Of a DNA stretch of 27,646 bases, positions 1 through 10,320 are shown in pieces (the stretch's first letter is position 1; each line of letters starts with the position of its first letter). A program made the position numbers and the translations under genes. The stretch covers positions 1 through 27,646 of the forward strand of contig NXFV01001828.1 of NCBI GenBank assembly GCA_002803225.1. Reading direction: 5' to 3'. The DNA comes from Gamarada debralockiae (taxonomy: Eukaryota > Ascomycota > Leotiomycetes > Helotiales > Hyphodiscaceae). Under the pieces are notes generated by a model that did not search any database, was not told the DNA's origin, and worked only from the letters and a program-made list of their open reading frames with translations.

Positions 1-1080
1 AATGTTGAAAGTTAGAGTGGGTATAGGACATGTAACGAACACTTGCCGGAACAGACTGTACAGCCTGACTGAAAAGGAAGCACAGCCTCGCGGAACTTCA
101 AGGCAGGTGTTTGGGAATAACAGTATCATGACTGTAAAAGTATCATTATCAACTTTGATCCTCATTGTACTGCACGTCTCCTAAGTAAGATCTTACAACT
201 CTGTTCTTCGTGGTGCACTGCTACATCTCACGCGTGCTGACTGCCCAGAACAACACTAACAACAGCGATAGGGATCTCAGAGAAAACCCGCTGGCTACAG
301 CAGATCCGTATCTCGAAAAGAATGGTTTGTACATCACGCCATAGAAACAGGTGGCAACCAGAAAGTCCAATGTGTTAAATAGGGTCTAATGTGGCCTAAT
401 CATCACGCGTCGATACCTGAAAAAACCCAATGTGGTGCATTGACTGAGTATAATTTCTGCGACACCGCAGCAACTCTCTCAAAACTCAGTGGAAATTGGG
501 AAAAGCACCAAAAATAGAGGTGCACTTGATAATGATGTTGTTCCAGTCCGTTTCGAGGTGCTCCAAGATCGCAAGTTGAGTCCTTTCGTGTGTCGTGTGA
601 GACGAATGCGGAAGTGTATCGGCTAACTGATCATACCAAGTAAAGGGGCCATAGAATGTAAGATCAGTTAATGGATACGGAAAAAGTCTGGTTTAAGCCT
701 TTAGTACGGTAGATCTCGTGAGGCATTACGCACGGGGGCAGTGGTGTCGCAAATGGAAGGGGGTGGAGTCACGTGCGCTAAGTAGCCGAAGACTTCCGAG
801 GTCTCACAAATCTCGGGCAAATTTGGAATACGAAAAAATTTCGTCCACAGAGCTTTGTAATTCATTCAAGAACGTGTTGAAGGCCGCTCTTGAAAGACAG
901 GAGCTGTAATAGCAAGTGCGTATTCTACCTATGTCTGACAGGGAATACTCTTCTTTTACAGTTCTCCCGAATGCTCTCAAAGTTACTTTCTAGCTAATTG
1001 ATGCGAACAACCGGCCGAAAAAGAGCTGCTAGTCTTTCACATGGGATCAAAGTTTGCTTCAACTCGCAGCAATCATTTAG
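1..1080. other. No supported gene
   Basis: Several short open frames occur, including 2-184 and 718-909 on the plus strand, but none has a convincing composition, splice pattern or recognisable motif. The only structure I see is a 17-bp imperfect inverted repeat at 616-632 and 662-678. This is probably intergenic DNA downstream of the remnant at 1081-1823. Confidence 0.5.
616..678. repeat. Imperfect inverted repeat (hairpin)
   Basis: GTATCGGCTAACTGATC at 616-632 matches the reverse complement of 662-678 at 14 of 17 positions, with a 29-nt loop. It lies in non-coding DNA. It could be a small foldback element or chance. Confidence 0.4.
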
Positions 1081-1823
1081 TCATGGTGCCTTGCCATCCG
1101 GCTGGTATGTCCTCTGATTGGTATCTTCATAGTTGATTAGTTGGACCGGATTTCGTGTGTCGATCTCCTTTTTGCTGTTGCTGATATATTTTGCGATGGC
1201 AGGATTGTCGCTAAAGAACTGAACGCGAGCATCGGGGTTCGGCCACACTCACTGTAGTCGGGCGTGAAGAACTGCAAATCGGGTAGCCTCGCTGCGGCCT
1301 GTGACGAACGGCGGTTGCAACGGTCAATGACAAGCACCGCGGAAAATTTCAGCTTGGTCTTACAGAGCTCGTGGGGGAATGGTTTTAGCTTCTGAGATGC
1401 GGGGGCAGGGCTGCGGGCATTCCACTGATCCCACATCCTTCGTTTGACGTCGTTCAGCCCTATTTGTCAAACTTTTTCATGCTTGAAATGAAGTTGATTG
1501 CAAAATTGAAAGAACGTTTCTTTTCCAAAGTGGAGGCTTTCAGGCCACAAGTCGTGGTGCCCAACTGGAGGCTTCTCGTCACAGATGGCGAAGGGGTGCC
1601 GAAAACGTTGACATTTCTCCATTAGGGATCTTCTTATGGTTCATGATGATAATGATGGTTTCGCAGGGGTTAACCAAAGCTTGGTAATAGTTTGGTTGCA
1701 TCCTGCATAACGAGGCTGGCCGGAACACGCATGAAGGTGTGCCGCGACTGGGCATGAGGAATCCAACTTCAAATTTCCTATTTCCTTCCTCTCGGTGTCA
1801 TAAATTGGACGCGGCGGTGGCAT
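1081..1823 (-). pseudogene. Frameshifted remnant of an unidentified fungal protein gene
   Basis: Reading the minus strand, one coherent protein seems spread over all three frames. It could start at the ATG at 1823 (MPPPRPIYDTERKEIG). It shifts near 1700 into a stretch containing NYYQALVNPCET, shifts again near 1600 into FRHPFAICDEKPPVGHHDLW, crosses a TGA near 1455, and continues to FFTPDYSE near 1250. A last shift leads into WPNPDARVQFFSDNPAIAKY, ending at the TGA at 1081-1083. Introns might explain one shift, but the in-frame TGA has no splice sites around it. I do not recognise the family. Calling it a pseudogene is inference from the lesions. Confidence 0.45.
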
Positions 1824-2055
1824 GGAATACTCACTTGGATCAGATCTGAGGCAAACCATCATAGCGAACCAGTCAATCCACTATGGTAGCCTCACTTTCG
1901 ATGCCTGCTACCTCTGAGCCCCTCATGACCAGCGTTTAAGAAAGAAGCTTCACATCTCATTCCGATCTAGAGTTTCCACCGTTTGTTGTGCTCACTTTTC
2001 ATTTCTTGCAATGTTTTATTAGGCATATAACGGCATTTTATATCATGAATTCGAC

Positions 2056-3993
2056 ATGGAGAATGGATCCCCACAGAGCGTCGAGCTCGAGGACTTGAAT
2101 CTAGAGGACATTGAGAGTCAGGCCCCACCAGAACGGAGGCTCAGCTTTTTCAAGATAATTGTTACCAACGTTTGTCTTTCGTTCTCTTCTGTCTATGGTT
2201 CATTATTGAGCTCTGCTGATTTCCGGTAGAGCAACCTGAGCGAGATCGGATCAAGGGCTGAGAGCACCAGAACGGCGATATCATTTTGGGCTAAGTCATA
2301 TCCCACTGTTCTATTGAAATGTAGGACACACTTTAATATGGGCTAGGATATAGTTTCTAACCGTGATACCAATAGGGCCAACTTGGTCCAGTCAATCAAC
2401 GCAGGTACCAACGCCATGCGCAGCGGATCTGCAGCAAGAACAGGCTGCATTTCTTGACGCCGTAACAGGACCAGACGTTCGTTCGGGAAATATTGATTTG
2501 TCTTGCGAATGGTACACTAGGTTTCTCAAATTCAAGATTGAGGAAGCATGGACTCCTCTTTTTCGACCTGTTCTCGTTGGAATATGTCCTTTGGGGTGCA
2601 AGCCCTGCGCGGCTTGCATCGAAACTGCATTCACATTCTTGAAGATCATGGCTTCAGTGTTCCATAAGAAGGATCTTGCTCTGGTAGAAATCGTTGATTC
2701 ACTGTATAACAACGACTTGTTGAGGGATCCAGAAGGAGACACCGAACATGACCGATCCAATGCCAAACAATTAGTCTTTGCCGCGTTCGGATGGATAAGT
2801 AAGCTCCGTCGTTCGCAATTAATTATTTAATTAGTGCTAATATATGATGATCTATAGGTCTCTTGTATACTCCAGCATCGAAACCGGATAAAGCCTTCCT
2901 CCAAATAATCGAGCAGAGCGAGACGGATCAAGCCGCACTCCAACAGCCCGGCGTACGTCGAGGTCCTCGATACAAGTCGAAGACATTTACAAGCTATCGG
3001 CAGGCGCTAGACAACTTCGACCAGCCACTTTATACTTTCTTGAGAAGATTTGGCAAGATAATACCGGAGCCGTACAGAGATTCCGCCGGTATGCAGGAGT
3101 TACCTAGTACACAGCCTGGGCGACACGAGGGATGGATTGACCTATCCTTGGTCTGTTTTCATACTCTGCATAGAGTTGCTTCTGTCAAGATTGAGTGGGT
3201 AGACTGTCTAAGTCTACATTTAGAATTTGACAGCCGTACCAGAACCTTGAAGCTGTTTCGATTCCCGTCTCTATGCTTCCTCATGTGTTCGAGTGGCGAC
3301 CAGTCCCTGATGTCTCAGTGAGTGTCTTTTCGAACTAATGAGTCAGAATCTGCTAACCAATAACCCAGAATATTTCAAGACTCTGGATCGACTCCCACAG
3401 ATCCGTCGAGAACCGAAACTGACGACGCACGGCAATTCTTCAAGGAAGTGCTGTTGTCGTATCGCCTCATCTTTGCCCAGACGAACAGCTCACGGAAGGA
3501 TTTCATTAAGCTATTCAAAAAGTGGGATTTGAAATCAAGAGGAAATTCGGATCCGATGTTGGAGAAGGTGTGTGGCCACAGTTGCGAGTCTGAAGAGGGG
3601 CGCGAAATATACATGGAGATTGAAGCAGATGCCCCATCGAATCACTACAATCCGATTTCGGATTTTCCGTTCCTGGGCAAACGGTTAACCGACATCCAAG
3701 ACTATGTCCGTGGCCACAATCCCCATAATTTGATGGCATTATGGTATGACAGGAGAAATGTCTCGTGGTGGTGGACATTTTGGGTAAGTGGAAGTCTACG
3801 AGTATTCCCGACTTCTAGTGACATATGATGCTAATGTTAGTCCGTATAAGGCTGTAATCATCATAGGTGGCCTTGGCTTATTTTTTGCTCTGGCCCAGGT
3901 AGGGATCATCCCAACCCCTAATAACCCAAGCTTGCTGACCTCGAACTGCAGACAATTCTACAAATATTACAGCTCTATCAATCTCAGTCATAG
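2056..3993 (+). CDS. C-terminally membrane-anchored fungal protein; convergent partner of the NLR
   Basis: Seven exons: 2056-2169, 2230-2320, 2376-2798, 2858-3317, 3369-3783, 3851-3898 and 3952-3993. Together they give 530 residues with phase kept at every junction and six introns of 51-67 bp. The start is the ATG at 2056; the ATG at 2045 soon hits a stop. The N-terminal ~500 residues look soluble and mixed helical. Near the end comes WYDRRN, then a tryptophan-rich WWWTFW (496-501), a hydrophobic segment AVIIIGGLGLFFALAQ (502-517) and a 13-residue tail. There is no signal peptide, so the topology fits a tail-anchored protein facing the cytosol (inference). I recall similar C-termini in uncharacterised ascomycete proteins but know no function. 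It converges on the NLR gene, with 265 bp between stops, and a decayed paralog lies at 14291-15790. Exons 1-2 are the least certain. Confidence 0.78.
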
Positions 3994-4258
3994 TCACTCA
4001 GATATAGCTATGGTAAAATCTGGCAATTTCAAGTTTCCCAGACGTCACGTCTAGGTCAGTCAGAAAACGGCCGAGGGCCATATTTTCATGGCGTTGCAGG
4101 CGAGGGTGGGAAATCAGGTAAGAATGGCCTTGTATGTACTAATAACTTGTTTCAATTGTGTACGATAGAACGCAAGTTTGACTATCCGACAGCTAGCAGT
4201 AAATATCCAGAAGGAGAAAAAAAAATTCTAATTCAAAAAAAGAAAATTATAAGTTTGT
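3994..4258. other. Shared 3' intergenic region of the convergent pair
   Basis: These 265 bp separate the two stop codons. The part at 4216-4250 is A-rich and probably belongs to the 3' UTR or poly(A) signals of one or both genes. No gene is seen. Confidence 0.5.
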
Positions 4259-7200
4259 TCATCTGAAAAACCCGGGCACCAGAGAATCGTAAGCATCTTC
4301 AGTTTCCACAGCATCGGCATTTCCCTCTTCGTCAATTGCCACGACCAATCCACCTTCCCCATTTCCAGCAAGCTTTCGCAGAGCAATGTCCGCTCTAATG
4401 CGCATTTCATTGGCTTCCTTCTGGTAATATCCGGCCACATCGTCTTCCAAAACCACTGAAGTCTTCCATAGAATGCGTGCCACTGTGCCATCATCTCTAG
4501 CTGGACTTCGCAGCTGGGCAATAGCGAGAGCTTTTTCCAAGAATCCTCTGTCCCATAACATGGATCAGCATTCAAATTCAACGTTTACCAATTCTGCAGG
4601 GGACTTATTTGGGTGGAATATTGGTCTTACCTTGCTTTCTCGTGATGCTTCTGCTCAAACTCCACACATCCCAAGCTGTAATACGCCGCAGCGGTAATAG
4701 GATGAATTGCTGCAGTGGCGAGTCCAATTCTCAGACTGGTTTCATAACTTCTTTTCGCTGCAGCCCATCTCCTTTGAGCAAAATCAATGTTTCCATATGC
4801 ATAGTGTACGCTACATCAAGGTGTTAGATAGGCAAAGCCAAGAAAGGGGGGAGGGTTGGTCATACTGAGCCATGAAATGGGCATCTGGACCAGCGATGCG
4901 GAATAATAGTGCCTCGGATTCTCCTAGGAGATTGAATGCCTTATCATACTCACCCCGGAGGAAATGAACTCTGGAGAGACAAAGATACGAGTTTGCCAGC
5001 AGACTTGCTGCGGAATCTCCAGCTGCCTGTCGGATTGAAATTGCCTTACTGAAGTAGTCCATGGCCTCTTCTAAGTTGCCAGTTGCCGACTCAAGATTTC
5101 CCATGTTGTGGTAGGAAGCGGATCGCTAACTATCTGTCAATAGCTGGAGATTGAGTCATAGCAAAGGACTTACCTCGATATCGTTATCTGGCAGCATCGC
5201 ATCTTGAATCTCGGAGAACACAGCCCAATATTTTCGACATTCCCCAAGTTTATTAAGTTCATAGTAGGCGCATCCAGCAACATTGCAGAGTGCTGCATAC
5301 TGAAGAGATTTCTTGTCTTCACAGGCAATCCACGCAGTTTCCACCACACGAAGAACCAAGTCGTAGTCGCTCACTTCATAGAGGTACCAAGCAGCATTAT
5401 ACAAAAGCTTGACAAATTCTTCAGATCTAGTTAGGCGTTAGAGAAAAGGGCTTCCAGAAGGACCGGACGAGTTTCTTACCCTTTGAGTGTTTGTGCGGCC
5501 TGTTCGCGATGATACATGGAGAACTGCAGACTGAGATGAGCAGCATGAGAGATATAAGACATGCAAGCACCTCTTTGTTCCTTTGTCAAGTAGTCGCCGT
5601 TCATTTGCTTCGGAAAAGCCTCGTAGACCAGAGCGCTTGCACTGTTAAAATATTCTTGCAGTTCTCCAAACGAGTGGTAATTCATTGCTTCTTGAACGAC
5701 ACGATGAGCCCAGATGTCTCTCCCTTCGCGCTTGATGAGTTTGAATCGAACAAGTTCGTCTATTGCCACTTGTAGCTGTAGCGGTGCTCTGATCACGTTT
5801 GACAGAGTTGCTTGGGAGGTTGCGTCAACATGATCCGGGTGCTGCTTGCAGAACGCCAGTTTTCCATCCAAGGCTCTCTGATTTCTTGGGAGGAACAAGT
5901 CGATCAAAATTCCGTCTGTAGAGAGTTACATTGTGTGAAACTGATTCCCGAGTAACAACAGACGTACCTGGTGAAAGCAAAGACAGAACGCTCAGTAAGT
6001 CGCGTGCACCTCGCGTTAGGTAGTTGAAGGTCATACTCCAGAGGGTATCAAGAGACTTGACGGTATCGGAACGCTCTCCGGACTGCCGAGGTGGTAGCTC
6101 TTTCTTGTGTTGGAGGAATGAGGCATATGTAGATGCAATCGTTGTACCTCCAATATCGGGATTTTTGATCAACTCGGCAGCTTGTTGGATTGCCAAAGCG
6201 AGCTGAGAGCTATTTGAGCAAGGACCAAGATCTCTAATCAGGTGGCTACTTACTCCGTCTAAACTTTTCAATAGTTCCTTCGCAGCCCTATCTTCGGACG
6301 ATTTCATTTGACCCATCTTGTCCCTATCCTGCCAATCAGGGCCAAGAAGCTTCATGAGAAGATCCCAGCTCTGGGGTCCCGTAAAAGGTTTTACAGTGTC
6401 ACCTTTTCGCTGAGCATCAAACATGAAGTTATAGTACTTTCGAGACGTAATTCTGGGATGATTTAGTACTTTCTCGTGGGTCTGTGGTTTGGATTTTGGT
6501 CTCACAAGATAGAACCACTGGCTCCGACAGGCCAGTAACCCCTGAGAATCGATTCACGTTCTGTATATCCAGTTAGAGTATTTTTCTAGTGATTGGTTTA
6601 CATGTTGAAGAGCAGATCCGCTCACCTGCATTATCGAAGATCAACAGCCACGTTCGGCCTAGCATTCGAGTTAGAAAGGGCTCTGGGGTTTCCTTCAGGG
6701 TACGTTACTTGTAGTTTTTAGCCACTTTTGCACGGCAAGTTGATTTTCCTCATGATGTCCTGGTTGAAAGTTAGCACAATATGTTCTTCTAGGTGGAATC
6801 ATCCTCACCGTTTCGGTCAGCGCCGGGAAGATTAAGGGCCACAGCCATATCTGTAAAGCTTTGACGTAACGTGATCGATGTTTCGCATTGAATCCAAAAT
6901 ATGGCCTCGAAGTTAGCTGGGTTGGTGTATGCATACTGTAATGCAATGTCGGTCTTGCCGACGCCTCGTCGGCCATAGATTGCTGCAGTAAAAATCGGCA
7001 TCAGTATAAATCGGCTGAGAAAAGACTGCATGAAAATTCAAATATTTAAGGAGGAAATCAGCCAGGCACATGAGACTCTGGGTACTTTTTTCGGTCAATC
7101 TCTTCTTGTTTTTCTTGGGAGACCCGACGACCAAGCCAATCGGTGATGGGTCACGACAATCCGTAGGCAGGTGTTGCAAGAATGACGCTTCCTTCCTTCT

Positions 7201-8360
7201 GGGGAACATAACATAGAGAGAACTTACTGTATGTCCGAAGAAGATTTTGGGCGCCCTCTGGGTCCAAATAATGGTTGATTCGCTTTAGTTCGTCGTCGCG
7301 GCCGTAGAAATCCATGTTTTGGTTCTTCGACACCATGAACACTGGGAACTTAGAGTATTCTTCGGGCCCTGGAGCTGTGGCGTGGCGCAGTTCCAAGTTC
7401 TTGACTTGTCTTTCAAGATTGACCATCGAGTAACTTGTGATATCGTTCAAGTGCCTAACCACGGTTTCCATATCTGCCAGAGATTCGGAGATGCGTGCCT
7501 CCAAGGCTGTCCATTCTCTGGTGGCTTCCGCATCTGTGAGAGACACATATGAGCATTTCGAAACAGATATTCTGGAGAAACTCATACCTGTTGGGCAGTG
7601 ACGGAGATAGTGAACCGATTCCCCAAGAATTTGTAAGAGACATTCTAGTCGAGCTGATTAGTTGTAGATCCTCTTGACACGAAGTAGGCCTGCATACCCA
7701 AGACATCGACCATCGCTAATCGTGCTTCATTCATATCTTCACACACATCCAAGCACCTGTTGAATAGCTCTATCACGCTGCGCAGCTTCTTCGACCATCC
7801 TGCAGTCCTCGTAAGCTTCTCTGTCGAGACACACGAAAGCTAATATCAATCAGTAAAGCTTCCTTCGAAAGTCCTTTCAACGGACCGCAATATTAAGATC
7901 CAGCAAGCCCCACAAAACATAGAATTCTGTTTCCAACGGATTGGTGGCTTTGATGAAATATCCCACAAGATTGTTTACTGTTCGGGGCAATGGCTGCATG
8001 TGGTTCAGGAGTTTCTTCGTGACAGGTAAGGTATTTGGAGCGGCGTTTCGTCTTCGGATTTCGGTATGTAAGTTCTGCCAATCTCGTGGCTCTAAGATTT
8101 TCTCGCGGTCTGCAGTGATAAAGTAAATAAATAGTAACGAAGGCAAACAAGCCATGAGATTCCATCCATACCTGCATTGGTCTGCATCTGGCTGACAGCA
8201 ATAACAGCATCCCTCCATCGTTTCAGTACGAAGGGACTCGTGTCACTGATATGAAGCTTAGACTATCCCGTACAAATGATACTCGCAATGGTGTGGAGCC
8301 TTACTCAAAATCGACATCATATTCATCCCCCTTTACGGGGAAATACAACCGATCCCCCAT
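4259..8360 (-). CDS. NLR/STAND protein: helical N-terminus, NB-ARC, TPR-like repeats
   Basis: Seventeen exons: 8360-8305, 8245-8172, 8109-7886, 7839-7698, 7653-7588, 7533-7228, 6982-6809, 6759-6709, 6658-6626, 6560-6506, 6452-6254, 6202-5968, 5915-5480, 5426-5174, 5125-4866, 4810-4631 and 4547-4259. They encode 1,010 residues with all 16 junctions in phase. Residues ~20-265 are helical and resemble N-terminal domains of fungal NLRs (DUF7708-like, tentative). The NTPase core shows Walker A GRRGVGKT (293-300), FWIQCE, HHEEN, Walker B LLIFDNA (369-375), ILITSR (393-398) and GLALA (460-464). A winged-helix-like region follows near 530-560. From ~680 on, helical pairs such as HNMGNLESATGNLEEAMDYF look like TPRs. 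Fungal NLRs of this class are nucleotide switches in non-self recognition and regulated cell death (family knowledge). Its ligand and effector are unknown. A decayed paralog at 16160-18985 independently supports the exon joins. Confidence 0.9.
6983..7227 (-). other. Unusually long (245 bp) intron of the NLR gene
   Basis: It runs from GTAAGT to a CTGCAG acceptor just before the Walker A exon. It is 3-5 times longer than the other introns here. The decayed paralog reads straight through this point, placing the residues before it next to YTIFGQRSIGKT, so the intervening 245 bp is not ancestral coding sequence. It contains an open frame on the minus strand that I treat as chance. Confidence 0.75.
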
Positions 8361-9017
8361 CGCGGAACCGATTCCGATTCAGATGGCTGTAGATACGTTG
8401 AACAAATTCGACGACAGTAGAAATGTCGCAATGCAAAGTACAAACTTTCAGTCAAGTCAGCCTTGAGAGAGAAAAGAGACCGTCAAGATTGCGGGCAGGA
8501 AAGAGTTGCCAATATCCGGGCACAGTATTCTGCCAAAGTTGGAGGGGATATAAGGCAACATCAACCAACCTCATGGCATGGGACCTTATCCCCTCTTTGC
8601 CGTCTTGGGCGATTTGCAGGGCGACACCCCCGCTGCAGTTCTCCCACAAACGATCATGCATGTAACCATGCCTCACCAATCCCATCGAACCAGACCTTGG
8701 AGGGTGTTGGAGCGTTCATCCAGTTAAGATCAGACACGCTATCCTGAAAAAACGCCTGCTAGACTCAAAGAGCTACCATTTGTCAGAAGTAAGCCACAGG
8801 ATTTCAAGTCAACTCAGGAGTTTCTGAGGTTGTGAGGAGAATAAATATATTTGTGAGATCTTAGAAACCCGATATAAGTTAAAACCGATCTTTGCAAAGC
8901 TTGCCTCCCTTCCGTTAACAAGATGATTGCGCAAAGTATCTCTTCCCTTAACAAGACGGATCCGCGAAAACCTTTGTTGCATCGCATTGAACGTATTGAG
9001 CTCGAACGTCCACCTCA
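8361..9017. other. Upstream region of the NLR gene
   Basis: This stretch lies between the NLR start and the stop of the small minus-strand gene. It contains only short overlapping open frames on both strands, with no motif or splice pattern that supports a gene. It presumably holds the NLR promoter. Confidence 0.5.
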
Positions 9018-9429
9018 TTATAAGCCTCCGAGATTGTTACTCCCTAGAAGAGTCGAAAGTCAGAGACCAAAATTAAATCAACCAATCGATACTTTCTTCT
9101 GTCGCATGCCACATACCATATGTACAAATTTTGGGGACCGCGATCAGTAACTTTCCATCCTCTGTGGGTTGCTGAGGCCCTTTCCAGTTTGCTCTCCATG
9201 GCTGAACCTTGGGTTTGGTCTTCGACGAGGCCAAGCCATCTTGGCTGACGGACTTGAATCGTTGCTCGACAGATGCTGGCAGCGCGGACAGCGGTGATGA
9301 GCTTCGCTTTGTTGGAGCTTCGGGTGAGACCGATCGAGAGGAGGACTGTTTTCCCACTCGTCAGCAAAGGTATTTCCGGACGCCGACGTTTGGAGATATT
9401 CTCACGTCGTGGCGCTCGGAGTCTTCCAT
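9018..9429 (-). CDS. Small serine-rich hypothetical protein
   Basis: Proposed exons 9429-9406, 9345-9117 and 9043-9018 give 92 residues. Intron 1 (60 bp) has a GTGAGA donor and a GCTGAC branch site shortly before the CAG acceptor. Intron 2 (73 bp) runs from GTATGT to CTAG. Both keep phase. The protein starts MEDSERHD. A Ser/Pro/Lys-rich stretch (SSSRSVSPEAPTKRSSSPLS) comes next, then a segment with KPKVQPWRANWKGPQQPTED. No domain is recognised and no membrane segment is seen. The low-complexity part suggests disorder. It lies divergent from the oxygenase gene, with about 890 bp between the starts. The final exon is short and the C-terminus could be wrong. Confidence 0.5.
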
Positions 9430-10320
9430 CTTTTCTAGCTTTACTCGGCACACTGTCTTGATATGTGTTTTAGGGTATACTTTGAGATCGCGCACGATGG
9501 AATGAGGGAGGAGGAAGAGAGATGACTGCAATGGCTCGTCAGTAAGAATCGGATGAGAGGGAGGTAGCGAGGATACGTCACCCACGGATTGATGATGCGC
9601 GATCGGAGGAAGCGACGATTTCCGTTGGTAATAGAGAGAGAGCGAGGCGATATTTAACAAAAATTTCCCACGATGTTGTGAGATTAGGTGGGGGACAGTT
9701 GCCGATTGCAAGTGCTTTGGGCAGCAGCTGGAAAGGGACAAGAAGAGCGGTAAGGGTGGGCACCCCAGCTAGCAAATCCGCGTAAGAAAACCGCTGGGCA
9801 GCGATGAGGATCAGGCGACACACTTCCCGAAACACAAGACTGGGACGATGAAGGCGGCGGAATCCCAAACTGCTGTCAATAATCGGCTCAAAGGCTATCT
9901 CACTCTCGTAAAGTAGACTTCCGCGGGAACAATCGTAGAGCGGTCGCTGGCGATATGATTTCGGAGTGGTTAATGAGGAGTTGCCCAACGCCTCGGTCTC
10001 TGCCTATCGCGGAGCCTAAAGTGGAGTGATTAGGAATGCTTGCGATAAGGAAATCATGGGCACCTTCTGGAGTGGGCCTGGAGGGTGAGCCCCGCGCGAG
10101 GCCGGCTAGCTTCATGCATCGGCAAGGGTATGAACCACCACCAACCCCCCGGACATCACGATGAACTTATTTTTTTGAGCTCTCGTACGACATCGCGGAA
10201 TCGAACAAGCCTCTCCGAGAATCTCAGAACGCCGGACGTGGAGTGATCTGCCATATAACCCAACTTTCCACGAACACTGTCCTTCACTACCGACTGAAAG
10301 AACAAATAGAGGCGCTTCAG
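9430..10320. promoter_or_regulatory. Divergent intergenic region between the small gene and the oxygenase
   Basis: About 890 bp lie between two divergent start codons, so this should hold both promoters. Long open frames cross it on the minus strand (9361-9741, 9578-9988) but have erratic composition and no splice logic. I treat them as chance. No specific operator is identified. Confidence 0.4.

Noticed and set aside
5825..6505. A single 226-codon minus-strand open frame as a complete gene
   Set aside because: It covers NLR coding sequence plus three introns read through (6453-6505, 6203-6253, and past 5968). The tail after LSLLSPG is intron and frame-shifted sequence; splicing gives a better family match.
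6913..7209. 98-codon minus-strand frame as an extra exon or gene
   Set aside because: It lies mostly within the 245-bp intron, and the decayed paralog shows no corresponding residues there.
6203..7227. The extra NLR introns as an introner-like repeat family
   Set aside because: Compared by eye, the four introns share only splice signals and no body sequence.
9361..9988. Two overlapping minus-strand frames above the small gene
   Set aside because: They read through the presumed promoter/5' UTR with low-complexity sequence; the ATG at 9429 with the two introns is a better model.
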